A stretch of DNA of 64,000 bases from a virus: positions 1-64,000 of IMG/VR virus record IMGVR_UViG_3300047476_002043. The stretch is one strand, 5' to 3'. Shown here piece by piece: positions 1-8,522 of the stretch. Positions within the stretch are counted from its first letter, which is position 1. Every line of letters starts with the position of its first letter. A model generated the notes under the pieces. It saw nothing but the letters and a program-made list of their open reading frames with translations. It was not told where the DNA came from and did not search any database. The translations under genes were made by a program, and so were the position numbers.

Positions 1-1
1 C

Positions 2-751
2 GTCATCCCGGTCCTGTCCACTCAGGTTGCTGTCAACGGCGGTGCCGCCGCCACTTCCAGTGAAGACATGTCGCTAGCCGAAGCCCTCCGTACTCGCTTG
101 GTCCTCATCCCTGAGTCGATCATCAAAGGTACCGAAGCCTTCCGTGGTGAGATCTTCATGCATGCTGGTGAGCTGAACGTCTCGATGCCGTTCACTGTCG
201 TTCCGCTGACTCTTTGGCGCGCCAAGACCCTCGCTCACGCTCACAAGACTCAAGCTCTTGGCGAAGCTCCGGAAGGCATGCCTCTCTCCGAGGTCGATCT
301 TTACAAATCGATCAACTGGGTCCCCTCCACCGAACAACTGAAAGCTCTTAGCTGGTACGCCGGTGCCAACTATGTTCAGTTCTTCACCATGACTCGACTT
401 CACGTTCCGGCTGTCCGCACTGTCTACAAGCAAGAAACCTCTTCGCTTGTTGGTGCTGAATTCGCCGCTGCTGTCGTCTACCTGAAACATGAAGCTCGCC
501 AAGTGTGGGCCATCTTCTCCGGTAAAGATCTTCCCGCCTCGGTTCTCCATTCCCAGATCAAGAAAGAAATGGATGAACGTGCCAATCGTCTACTCAATGG
601 TAAGTTCCGGTATGAAAATACCGTCTACCAGACAGCAGAAGAACAAGCGCTTGGCTTCAAGCATCACATCCAAACACGTGTCTTCAGTGGTGGTCTGTTC
701 CGCGTTGCGGAATTCGACATCATCTGCGAACGCGAAACTACCAACGGTTAA
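2..751 (+). CDS. Virion-type protein, 5' end outside window
   Basis: The reading frame is open from base 2, with no start codon or ribosome site before the internal Met at 68, so the gene begins upstream of the window. At least 249 residues are visible. I recognise no family. Codon use is strongly C-ending, like the neighbouring rightward genes and typical of abundant virion proteins. It ends 11 nt before the next gene, which has the same codon style, so the two are probably co-transcribed. A structural (tail or head) role is inferred from context only. Confidence 0.7.
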   Translation, partial: VIPVLSTQVAVNGGAAATSSEDMSLAEALRTRLVLIPESIIKGTEAFRGEIFMHAGELNVSMPFTVVPLTLWRAKTLAHAHKTQALGEAPEGMPLSEVDLYKSINWVPSTEQLKALSWYAGANYVQFFTMTRLHVPAVRTVYKQETSSLVGAEFAAAVVYLKHEARQVWAIFSGKDLPASVLHSQIKKEMDERANRLLNGKFRYENTVYQTAEEQALGFKHHIQTRVFSGGLFRVAEFDIICERETTNG

Positions 752-762
752 GGTGATCACAC

Positions 763-1593
763 ATGAACGAAAATCTCATCGCCAACGCCACCAAGCTTGG
801 TCTCGGTGAAGGTCAGGCTGCGGCCAACATGCTGGTCGGCTCTCAACTTGGTGTTGGCCTCCGTGCCAAGAACCTCGATGCTGCCACCCCGCTTGTTTTC
901 CCTCCGGCCCAGATCGTCGTCCTTCAAACTCCGACGATGTACGCCAACGAACATGAAACCGCGCAGATGATCAAGACTCTGCTCGAGACTCATGCCAAGG
1001 CCGTCACCGGCATCGACTTCGGTTACACCCTCGAGACTTCCGGTCAAGTGGTTGGTCACGACGGTCAAGAAATGCACGTTCCCACCAAGGCGAAGCGTTC
1101 CGCTGTCAACCCGTCCTTCACCTTCCACGAGGTGAGTGGTAACTTGATTTGGAACCTCTTCACTCAGTGGCTGCGCGACATCCAAGACCCGGATACCAAC
1201 GCCTCGATGACTCGTCTCCAGACTCAGGACCCTTACATGATGAGCACCTATGCCTTGAGCATGGTTGTGATTCAGTTCGACCCGTCCAACGATCCCGACA
1301 AGATCGTCGATGCTGCGTTCTATACCAACATGTTCCCCACAGACCCCGGTGGTCCCATCGGCTTCGAACGTACCATCGGTACCTCGAAAGTCATGGAGCG
1401 CGTGGTTAACTTCACTGGTATCGTCCAGCACAACCGGACTACTCGTCTCCTCGGTGTCAAGATCGCTAAGCAACTCATGCTCGCCAAGATCAGCTATGAA
1501 AAGGCTGCTACTGGTAGCTCTGAGGTCAACACCATGTTGGCTGATTCTGGTCTCCAGAAACAAGTCAACGAAATGCTCAGCGGCAAAGCCTGA
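763..1593 (+). CDS. Virion protein, possible tail tube
   Basis: A 276-residue soluble protein with no signal peptide or membrane segment. An AAGGTGA element precedes the ATG. Codon use is biased to C-ending codons, as expected for an abundant structural protein. In phiKZ-like phages a protein of about this size (the tube) follows the tail sheath gene; here the incomplete upstream gene could be a sheath or another tail protein. That is inference from size, position and codon bias, not from a recognised motif. The operon ends at the hairpin starting at 1621. Confidence 0.75.
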   Translation: MNENLIANATKLGLGEGQAAANMLVGSQLGVGLRAKNLDAATPLVFPPAQIVVLQTPTMYANEHETAQMIKTLLETHAKAVTGIDFGYTLETSGQVVGHDGQEMHVPTKAKRSAVNPSFTFHEVSGNLIWNLFTQWLRDIQDPDTNASMTRLQTQDPYMMSTYALSMVVIQFDPSNDPDKIVDAAFYTNMFPTDPGGPIGFERTIGTSKVMERVVNFTGIVQHNRTTRLLGVKIAKQLMLAKISYEKAATGSSEVNTMLADSGLQKQVNEMLSGKA

Positions 1594-1620
1594 TAAAAAA
1601 AATCAGCTTGAGAATACTCA

Positions 1621-1663
1621 CCACCCTAGCCGCAAGGCTAGGGTGGTGGGTTTCTTTTTTTTC
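1621..1663. terminator. Bidirectional intrinsic terminator
   Basis: An 11-bp perfect GC-rich stem (1621-1631 with 1636-1646) closes a GCAA loop and is followed on the + strand by a long T tract. A-rich sequence on the other side (1595-1602) lets it also serve the leftward operon that ends at 1664. Confidence 0.85.
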
Positions 1664-1918
1664 TCAGCCGAGTATCTCAATGATGCCGCTGGCTTTATCG
1701 ATAGAGAATGCCAAGATCCTGTTGTCGACGACTACATGGTCGTCAGACACAGCAATAGCTATCTCCTCATGATGAAGTGCGCCAGCATTGATATAAACGC
1801 CATGATGGTTGGGCATTACTGGCTGGTTGAGGAGGTCCTCATTGAAGCCGAGATCCCTCACGAGAGTCTCGACTTGCGCCCCAGACAACGTTTCTTTCAG
1901 GATCTTGACTTCGTTCAT
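1664..1918 (-). CDS. Unknown small protein
   Basis: An 84-residue acidic protein, last gene of the leftward operon that starts near 5600. A GGAGATAGAG ribosome site precedes the ATG. No motif, membrane segment or cysteine cluster is visible. Its 3' end touches the bidirectional terminator. It is probably an early gene, because the operon promoter is of the TACATTAC type. Confidence 0.7.
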   Translation of the reverse strand: MNEVKILKETLSGAQVETLVRDLGFNEDLLNQPVMPNHHGVYINAGALHHEEIAIAVSDDHVVVDNRILAFSIDKASGIIEILG

Positions 1919-1945
1919 GACTCTATCTCCTCATGTTGTTGTGGT

Positions 1946-2791
1946 TTAACTGCCGGTCTTATCGGCTATCAAATCATCGATTGAAATCCCAGGAATTTCT
2001 TCATGAGCTCTGTAAGGATGATCCGAATTAGCTCGCGCATTGAAACACTTGATCGCTTCCGTCAGGTCAGTGATGCGGAAGAATTGCGATTGATGAGAGT
2101 TGTAGGCTTTCGGATATCCCATGTCCGCATACGATTCGGTATACTCAAGGTAGCGCACAGAAAGGTGCTCAACCTCTACCGATTCGTTGGCGCCGTTCTG
2201 TGTGTTCCGGTACGTACCGGTATCGATCGACAAGCTCAGTCGGTCTTTGGTTCCTGGAAATTTGTAGTTAAGCTCCCAGCCCTTTTCATGGCGGAAAGAT
2301 TTCACAATTTTCTCGGAAAAGTCCATAGCCGATGACTTAGGTCGAACACTTCGATCGCTAAGGAACGATTCAAGACTTTGTTCGTAGTGGTAAATGTCGG
2401 CAGGTTTGCTATCACGTTGAGTACAGAAGGTCATTCTGGCCACACCGATCCTCCAATTACCGACTTCTTGTTTGAAGAATTTGTTGTAGCTCTTCATGGT
2501 GTCGAAACCGATGGCAGTTCCTTCTGCCATCGATCGGTAATCAGTGAAGAGAACGTAGCGACAGTAATCTCCCCAAAGAGCGTTGCTCAGGGAGAATTTA
2601 CCGACTGCGTAGAAGTACGCCGCCAACTCAGCTCGTTCGAGTTTCGTCATGTCATACTCTTTCGACTTTCCGGGGCGCGGATCAATGATGATGAACTCGC
2701 CACGACAGAAGACTTGCCAGCCATTCTTTTCGTCCTTCTTGAAGATGTGAGAAGATCCATTGATTCTAACTGAGACGGTAACAGTTTCCAT
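1946..2791 (-). CDS. Unknown 281-residue protein
   Basis: A soluble protein preceded by a good AAAGGAG ribosome site. The N-terminal 60 residues look beta-rich, followed by a mixed region with many aromatic residues; no catalytic motif is recognisable. It lies 27 nt upstream of the 84-residue gene and 35 nt downstream of the 311-residue gene in the same leftward early operon. Function unknown. Confidence 0.75.
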   Translation of the reverse strand: METVTVSVRINGSSHIFKKDEKNGWQVFCRGEFIIIDPRPGKSKEYDMTKLERAELAAYFYAVGKFSLSNALWGDYCRYVLFTDYRSMAEGTAIGFDTMKSYNKFFKQEVGNWRIGVARMTFCTQRDSKPADIYHYEQSLESFLSDRSVRPKSSAMDFSEKIVKSFRHEKGWELNYKFPGTKDRLSLSIDTGTYRNTQNGANESVEVEHLSVRYLEYTESYADMGYPKAYNSHQSQFFRITDLTEAIKCFNARANSDHPYRAHEEIPGISIDDLIADKTGS

Positions 2792-2826
2792 GATGATTGC
2801 TCCTTTTCTATCGCCGTAGCGATGGT

Positions 2827-3762
2827 TTATGATTTCAGTGCCGTAATGAAGGCATCCTCGAGGATGGCGACGATGTCTTGTTTAGTTGCGCTGGTTCGCA
2901 CAACCGATTTGTTCCAGGCATCGAATAACTCACTTTCCGGGATGTCGCCAGAGCAACTTCTGATTCGTGTAGTTACGCATTTCCCAACCACATGCATGAT
3001 AAGCGAAGGGTGATGCTTTTTCATGCACGGGAAGGTTACTTTGATGGCGCAGTTTCGATTGAAAGATTCGACAATTTTCGCTGCCGCATCTTGTGACGAA
3101 TTAAACGTCTCGCCTGAAGTCATTTCGCCTTCCGTGACGACAACACTGAAGATGCTGACGTGCGTCACGATCAATAAATCACAGAGTTTGATATAAGCAT
3201 ATTCACCATTGTCTAAGACGATGACTGACGACGCGAAACCTTCATTGATCTCGAGATTTTTGATAGTCCCGATCATTCCAATGATCGGGTTGTTTGATTT
3301 ATTCTTCCAGCTTTGGTCGTAGAACGGACAAGGGAAGCTGGTGTCTTTAATAAGTACTCGATCACCGAGTTTAAACTCGGTGTCCTCATCCAGTTTCACT
3401 TGGATGAATCCTTGTCCTTTTGGATCAAACGAACGCCCGTCGCTTGCGTCTCCTTCTTTGAAATGCTTGCTCCTCAGGTGCGCTGTCTCCACTTCCGATC
3501 TCGGAACTTCCTTCACTTGCAATTTAAGGGTCTCAAGCTTTGTCTCAAGCGCCAGCTTCGCCTCAATATCTGCGGCCTTACCGCGATATTCGGCAGCCAG
3601 CTTTCGCCATGACTCATGCGATTCTGTTGAACAGACTATCGGGCCGGAGCGCATCGTGAGGTTATCAGCGCTCTTGTCATCTGCACAGAGTTTACGCGCT
3701 TCGGCTGTGATATCCGTTTGAATGCGACCATTGCGGTCAATGAAGACAAGAACGTTGTTCAT
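2827..3762 (-). CDS. Unknown 311-residue protein
   Basis: Preceded by AAAGGAAC before the ATG. Residues about 50-95 form a charged helical stretch rich in Ala, Glu and Lys, probably a coiled coil. A central part around residues 125-205 has a KLGDRVLIKD-type beta strand pattern resembling small beta-barrel (SH3/KOW-like) folds. The C-terminal part is mixed. No family is recognised. Third gene from the end of the early operon. Confidence 0.75.
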   Translation of the reverse strand: MNNVLVFIDRNGRIQTDITAEARKLCADDKSADNLTMRSGPIVCSTESHESWRKLAAEYRGKAADIEAKLALETKLETLKLQVKEVPRSEVETAHLRSKHFKEGDASDGRSFDPKGQGFIQVKLDEDTEFKLGDRVLIKDTSFPCPFYDQSWKNKSNNPIIGMIGTIKNLEINEGFASSVIVLDNGEYAYIKLCDLLIVTHVSIFSVVVTEGEMTSGETFNSSQDAAAKIVESFNRNCAIKVTFPCMKKHHPSLIMHVVGKCVTTRIRSCSGDIPESELFDAWNKSVVRTSATKQDIVAILEDAFITALKS

Positions 3763-3787
3763 CGGGAGTTCCTTTATTTTTCTTGTT

Positions 3788-4354
3788 TCAGTTCTGGTTC
3801 ATGATGATATCATAATCTTCTGATCCGTACTCAGGATCGGGCATCGGGTAAGGGTCTTCAACAGCACGATCTTCGTCGTCATGATTCATCATGTCCCGTC
3901 GACAATCAGAACAGAGAGTCACATCGTTACCGTTAGGATCCTTAGTCTTTTCAGAAAACCAGCGTGATCCGCACGCATCGCATTGTTCTTGATCATTCGC
4001 GACGATGCTGTCGTCAGATTCGTTAGGTTCATCGTACCAGCGGTTGATGTGAACACCAAGGTCGCCGGCACAATTACCACATAGGAAGGGATAGGTCGCA
4101 TCAAGACTGCGACAGTAGCCAACCAGGCCTTGATTGTAGCAGCGATGACATTCGGTATCCCCATCAGCATCCCTGATCTTTTCAACAGTGACGTGCTCTG
4201 ACCCGTAGAGACTTATGCGATGCTTCATGTGCTTGGTGCACTGTTTCGTTCTCTCATCTCCGGAGACGTTCACTTTCGTGAGCCACTTCGCTTGTCGCTT
4301 ACAGGAGTCGAGATGACAACGATGTTTGATGTATTTCTTGTTGAGGTTTTTCAT
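3788..4354 (-). CDS. Cysteine-rich putative multi-zinc protein
   Basis: A 188-residue protein with several Cys/His pairs: CHLDSC near residue 13, CHRC near 70, CGNC near 92, CDAC near 124 and CSDC near 148. Spacings fit two or three zinc ribbons. The C-terminus is very acidic (Asp/Glu/Pro). Such small zinc proteins are common in early phage operons and often bind host transcription or nucleic-acid machinery, but no specific role can be assigned. The start codon lies next to the stop of the upstream gene, suggesting coupling. Confidence 0.75.
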   Translation of the reverse strand: MKNLNKKYIKHRCHLDSCKRQAKWLTKVNVSGDERTKQCTKHMKHRISLYGSEHVTVEKIRDADGDTECHRCYNQGLVGYCRSLDATYPFLCGNCAGDLGVHINRWYDEPNESDDSIVANDQEQCDACGSRWFSEKTKDPNGNDVTLCSDCRRDMMNHDDEDRAVEDPYPMPDPEYGSEDYDIIMNQN

Positions 4355-4355
4355 G

Positions 4356-4958
4356 TTATCTTACTCCTCCAAAAACATCGAATTTTGTTTTCTGGATCAG
4401 GTCAAGATAGATCTTTCTATCTTTACCGATAGTCATGTAATAAGACCGCCAGTCACCTCGGTTTGTGGGCAAATCATCAATGGTTTCTCGGACGTGAACC
4501 ATGCACTGCCCTTCGGCACAATGTGCAATGATGATGCTTGGGAAAGCCTTGCCGCTGTAGGTAACATGCGCATCTCTTCCGACGAGCAGAAGATTGAGGA
4601 TGGCGTCAACAGCCTGAGCTTCGTTATCCGTAGCAAAGTTGTAAGAACGATGGGAACTTATCATTACCGGCGGTTCTTTGGATGTGATGACGTATGACGT
4701 CGCTTTGTTTTCTGTGGCCTTAGGACGCAGAACAAAGAAGCTCTGATCGAAAGCCTCAGTTGCCACCTGGCGCGATAATTCGTAGCCTTTGTTAGGCTCC
4801 ACGATCATCGCGTTGACGTAGTACTTTGACTCCAGGTTGGTGACTTCTTTACAGTATTCGTTGGCCTTCTGACGACAGTCAAAGGGGATCACTGCCATGG
4901 AGTGAGGATCGCTATCGCCTTTGCCCATGGTCACGAGAACGAGAATTTGATCTTTCAT
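4356..4958 (-). CDS. Unknown 200-residue protein
   Basis: A soluble protein starting at an ATG behind AAGGAAAACACA. The N-terminus (ILVLVTMG followed by acidic residues) is beta-strand-like; no signal peptide. No conserved motif is recognised. It sits 10 nt after the first operon gene and overlaps the ribosome site of the cysteine-rich gene that follows. Early expression is inferred from the operon promoter. Confidence 0.75.
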   Translation of the reverse strand: MKDQILVLVTMGKGDSDPHSMAVIPFDCRQKANEYCKEVTNLESKYYVNAMIVEPNKGYELSRQVATEAFDQSFFVLRPKATENKATSYVITSKEPPVMISSHRSYNFATDNEAQAVDAILNLLLVGRDAHVTYSGKAFPSIIIAHCAEGQCMVHVRETIDDLPTNRGDWRSYYMTIGKDRKIYLDLIQKTKFDVFGGVR

Positions 4959-4968
4959 TGTGTTTTCC

Positions 4969-5562
4969 TTAGGTTGGCAGGGGTTTATTTTTCCAGTAAG
5001 TCAAGATGTTCATGACTGCTGGGATGAGATCGGGGTTATCGAACCACATGAAGAATTCGAGGTCTTTATCTATGCTAGACCAAGCATGAATGTCGGGGTT
5101 ATGTTTAGAACGTTTAACAGCTGTTAGCATATCATCAATTTCAAGGTAGGTGTTTTCCTTGAATCCGCGATCGCTAAATTTTCCAAGAAGTACGGATGCG
5201 ACCATGTTTACGACCTTGTCCTTATGGTGCGGGCGACAGGCGACATGAATGGAACTCATCAGTAAATTGAGCTGTTTGATCTTCTTGACCTGATCACCAA
5301 GATCTACGGTCGAGAATGAGAGGATGAGAATATCATCGCTGCTGGTGAAGTTTCTAATGGCCTTTGGACCAGCTCCCCACTCAAACTCAGATGATCCCAT
5401 GTAGTCCGACGACCACAGGTCACGGAATTCTTTTGCTTCATTCGGCTTAGTGTCTTTTCTGGGTCGAAGTGACCAACGTTGCCACAGCCACCATCCGTCG
5501 GTATTTTGACCAGCAATCAATTTTGCAGTGACATTTTCTTTAACGAAATTGATTTGTTTCAT
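4969..5562 (-). CDS. Unknown protein with DYMGSSEFEWG motif
   Basis: First gene of the leftward early operon, 197 residues from the ATG preceded by AAGGACGAATC. A longer frame reaches 5640 but would place the promoter inside the gene, so the internal Met was chosen. Around residue 50 is a striking aromatic/acidic motif, LWSSDYMGSSEFEWG, that looks like a conserved signature, though I cannot name the family. The promoter element lies about 40 nt upstream of the start. Confidence 0.75.
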   Translation of the reverse strand: MKQINFVKENVTAKLIAGQNTDGWWLWQRWSLRPRKDTKPNEAKEFRDLWSSDYMGSSEFEWGAGPKAIRNFTSSDDILILSFSTVDLGDQVKKIKQLNLLMSSIHVACRPHHKDKVVNMVASVLLGKFSDRGFKENTYLEIDDMLTAVKRSKHNPDIHAWSSIDKDLEFFMWFDNPDLIPAVMNILTYWKNKPLPT

Positions 5563-5602
5563 GATTCGTCCTTGTTTTTTTTTTTGCTCAGGGGTCAAGT
5601 AA

Positions 5603-5610
5603 GTAATGTA
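5603..5610 (-). promoter_or_regulatory. Early-type promoter, TACATTAC
   Basis: On the minus strand the sequence reads AGATATACATTACTT, ending 41 nt before the start of the first operon gene. It is one of nine near-identical elements in the window and resembles the phiKZ early-promoter core TATATTAC. Confidence 0.7.
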
Positions 5611-5631
5611 TATCTGAATACAAAAGAACTC

Positions 5632-5663
5632 CATCCCCACCTGGCTCGCGCCAGGTGGGGATG
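5632..5663 (-). terminator. Intrinsic terminator after portal gene
   Basis: A 13-bp perfect stem (5632-5644 with 5651-5663) with loop CTCGCG. It lies just after the stop codon at 5671, and the minus strand continues into a T-rich stretch. Confidence 0.75.
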
Positions 5664-5670
5664 AAGGGCT

Positions 5671-8409
5671 TCAGAACTTGAGCTCGTCAAGATTTTCAGG
5701 AGGTTCATCCGAACCGTCGGTAGGTTGACCGCCGGTGTCGTCCTGCGACTGAGAGGTAGCACCCTGATCGGCAGAACCAGGAGGAGTATCGCTAGGAGTA
5801 CCTTCCGGGGCAGGCTCACCAGAATCACCTGAAGGTGTAGCACCTTGGGTGTTCGGATCGACCGGCTTACTGAGGATATCGAGACTATTGACCATAGCCC
5901 TAAGGTTACGCGCAAACCTTTGTGTTCCTTGGAATTCGGAGAGATCAACATCATCGAGTTCCGGAATGTTAAAGTCGCGATGCATGCCAACAGCATTGAG
6001 GATAGCGCGAGCGCACTTAGCCTTGATGTGTTGACCGATAGCGACGATCATGTCGGAGTCAGTCTTAGCTTCAATCTTGATGATATCGGCATTGAAGATC
6101 TGTTCGATGACTTTGTTGAGGGATTCGAGTTGAGCCATAGTCTCTTCGTATTGCGCTTTATTGAACGCCATGTTCGGAGAGGGCAAAGTGACGTTGATAT
6201 GCTTGATCACTTTTTCGAAGAGTTGGGCCCCTTCTTCAGCGATGATGCTAGGATCTTCGGTATTGACAGCATCAACATCATTCTTGACTGTTTCAGAATC
6301 GTTGAGGATCTGGACGATCTTGTTAGTCAGAGAATAAGAAAGCCTAATGTAAGTTCTGATAAGCTCAGAGGTCTTACGTTGTGTCGGCTTTTGCTTCTCT
6401 CTGACGTTGTTGGCGAAGAACAGATTGTTCGTAGCGATGGATCGAGAGTACTCGTTCTCACTGACCTGGTTGAGCGCAGTGTAAGGAACTGTCGTCATGC
6501 TGATGATCTGTTTGGTGAGGACATCGATCATGTCGGAGTCAGGCTTAACGCTAGCTCCGGCTTGGACTTCCGTCTGAACATCAAACTCGCTAAGGCCCTT
6601 GAGTCCTTTCGGAATGATGGAGATATTCCTGGAGACGATGTCGCGCGCAACGGCCAAAGGATCTGTGCCCCATGCGGGTAGATTCTTTTGCACATACAAC
6701 TCATGCAACGTCTCGGCAACTTGTTCATGGTTGGTAGCTTCATTACCAAGGTTGAACGTAATCTTCTTGCGTTCAGCAGAAGCTTTAAGTGCTGCCATGA
6801 TGTTGGCAACATAAAGCGTAGAGCGCATAGACAGGATGAATGCGCTGTCTTCAAGGAGTGACTTACCTGTACCATCTTTACGATAGTCGAAGGCGTAGTA
6901 AACCATCAGGTCGGCAGGGACAAACACTGTCCGGATCTTCTGTCCGCGCAGGAAGCGCTGGAACATGCAGTTGCTGATGGCTTGGTGCTGACGAATGCTA
7001 ACATTGTCAAGGTCGAACTGACCTAACTCATTAGACAACATACGCTTGACGATGAGGTCGTAGACCAAGTTAGCCGCTTCGTATTTCTGCCCGTTAGTCA
7101 TGCCTTTGGTGGTGAAACCACTAATGACATTGCCACCAGATTTGATGACTTGCTTATTCAAGCAATCATCGGTACTATCCGAAACTTCATCGGCAGTGAT
7201 CGGAGTTCCTTTTTCGTCAACGAGGACGAAGTAGCCGAAGTGGGCCGAAGGATCACCAGGAATAGTGACCGGAATTACCGATTCAGCAGGTAGTGCCATG
7301 ATGCTAGGATGATCACCCTTCTCGAGCGGATCGTCTGTATGCATGACAAGCATTTTGTTGACGCCGTCGCCATAGATGGCCTTATTGATCGCATTCATCG
7401 CTTTGGAAGATTGCTTCTTCGTTGTAGCAATCGGGTCGATGATGTTGCGGTAGTCGTGGCTGACTCCAACTAAGGCTTCAGATCCAGGACTACCTTTCAG
7501 TTGAGAAAAGATCTCTTTGGCGCAAGACTCCAGTCCTGGTTTGATGTCAGCATAAAGAGATTCTTTAGTCAGATTGTCTTTGGGATCGGACATATTGAGG
7601 ATAGCCTCGATTACGCCGCCGGCTTTCTCCATCGCTTCAATGATGAGTCCATCGTTGACAACTTTGTTGACCGTAGCCGTAGCCGGAATGATCGACTCAA
7701 CACCAACAAACAAATCCGATTTCTTGGGAAGGATGCGTTCTGTAGTGAGGATGCGTCTCTTGGGCGAACCGTCAACTGTGATATCTTCGGTAGAGGGTTT
7801 AATCTTTACCTTGGAAGTCTTTCCTGAATTCATCTTCTTGTAGTCGGCAGCTGTAGCCTCAGCCAAGACTCTAACCATGGCTTTAGGAATGACAAGGACC
7901 GGCTGAGAGCCATTCTCAAAGAGGGCGTTACCGATCCATTGACTAACCTTCTCTCCGATACACAGTTCATTGTTGAAGTAGTCGTGGAGTAGTTTACTCA
8001 ATTGACTATTGGTCTCAGGGGAGAAATCCGGAACCTCAACGGAAATATTGAAGCTTTCCGATTGAAGATCGTTGGGAGACATGATCGAAGGAATGAGGAT
8101 AGACTTAGCCTTTCCTAATTCCGGGGTGAGCGATTTGAACGATTTGTTGTTGTTGATCGTCTTCGCTGTGGAGTTGGCGGTTCCTTCGAGAATCTGGCGA
8201 ACTGCGCCGATGCTGTTGTCGTACCGATTACTTTCGGTAACGTACAGCATCATGCCCATTTCAGATTTGCTAAAAGAGCCTGATGGACTATCGCCAACGG
8301 TATCGACGACAGGCTCAGGGCTGAGCTTAGAAATCGCACTGCTGCTAACTCCAAAAAGCGAATAAAGACGTTGTATACCGCGCGTCGCGGTATTGGACCC
8401 TTCAGTCAT
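5671..8409 (-). CDS. Putative portal protein
   Basis: A 912-residue protein; the ATG at 8409 is preceded by GGGAGG, while an upstream in-frame ATG contains that ribosome site, so the shorter start was chosen. The central part has the layout of large myovirus portals: a PADLMVYYAFDYRKDGTGKS segment followed by helices that resemble the portal wing, stem and crown, and an SIIPKGLKG stretch. The last 70 residues are a Pro/Gly/Asp/Gln-rich disordered tail. phiKZ-like portals are of similar length. It would form the twelve-fold DNA channel at the capsid vertex. Identification rests on overall pattern rather than a single motif. Confidence 0.6.
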   Translation of the reverse strand: MTEGSNTATRGIQRLYSLFGVSSSAISKLSPEPVVDTVGDSPSGSFSKSEMGMMLYVTESNRYDNSIGAVRQILEGTANSTAKTINNNKSFKSLTPELGKAKSILIPSIMSPNDLQSESFNISVEVPDFSPETNSQLSKLLHDYFNNELCIGEKVSQWIGNALFENGSQPVLVIPKAMVRVLAEATAADYKKMNSGKTSKVKIKPSTEDITVDGSPKRRILTTERILPKKSDLFVGVESIIPATATVNKVVNDGLIIEAMEKAGGVIEAILNMSDPKDNLTKESLYADIKPGLESCAKEIFSQLKGSPGSEALVGVSHDYRNIIDPIATTKKQSSKAMNAINKAIYGDGVNKMLVMHTDDPLEKGDHPSIMALPAESVIPVTIPGDPSAHFGYFVLVDEKGTPITADEVSDSTDDCLNKQVIKSGGNVISGFTTKGMTNGQKYEAANLVYDLIVKRMLSNELGQFDLDNVSIRQHQAISNCMFQRFLRGQKIRTVFVPADLMVYYAFDYRKDGTGKSLLEDSAFILSMRSTLYVANIMAALKASAERKKITFNLGNEATNHEQVAETLHELYVQKNLPAWGTDPLAVARDIVSRNISIIPKGLKGLSEFDVQTEVQAGASVKPDSDMIDVLTKQIISMTTVPYTALNQVSENEYSRSIATNNLFFANNVREKQKPTQRKTSELIRTYIRLSYSLTNKIVQILNDSETVKNDVDAVNTEDPSIIAEEGAQLFEKVIKHINVTLPSPNMAFNKAQYEETMAQLESLNKVIEQIFNADIIKIEAKTDSDMIVAIGQHIKAKCARAILNAVGMHRDFNIPELDDVDLSEFQGTQRFARNLRAMVNSLDILSKPVDPNTQGATPSGDSGEPAPEGTPSDTPPGSADQGATSQSQDDTGGQPTDGSDEPPENLDELKF

Positions 8410-8454
8410 TATATGACCTCCCAATCTCATTGGTTATGGTAAGCTTACCTGTAT

Positions 8455-8458
8455 TATG
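8455..8458 (+). promoter_or_regulatory. Candidate TATG-type promoter
   Basis: The sequence GGTAAGCTTACCTGTATTATG lies 65 nt before the rightward tail gene and ends in TATG, as do elements before several other operons. phiKZ late promoters also end in TATG. It also contains a GGTAAGCTTACC palindrome between the divergent portal and tail genes. Confidence 0.35.
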
Positions 8459-8522
8459 ATCCCAGGTAACAATTAAAAAATAGCAGCTACCATAATCTTT
8501 GACGCAACCTCAAGGGGAACAA

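Noticed and set aside
757-1563. Long open frame antisense to the 276-residue virion gene
   Set aside because: It has no ribosome site, mirrors the coding gene almost exactly, and is explained by the C-ending codon bias of the sense gene, which removes stops on the other strand.
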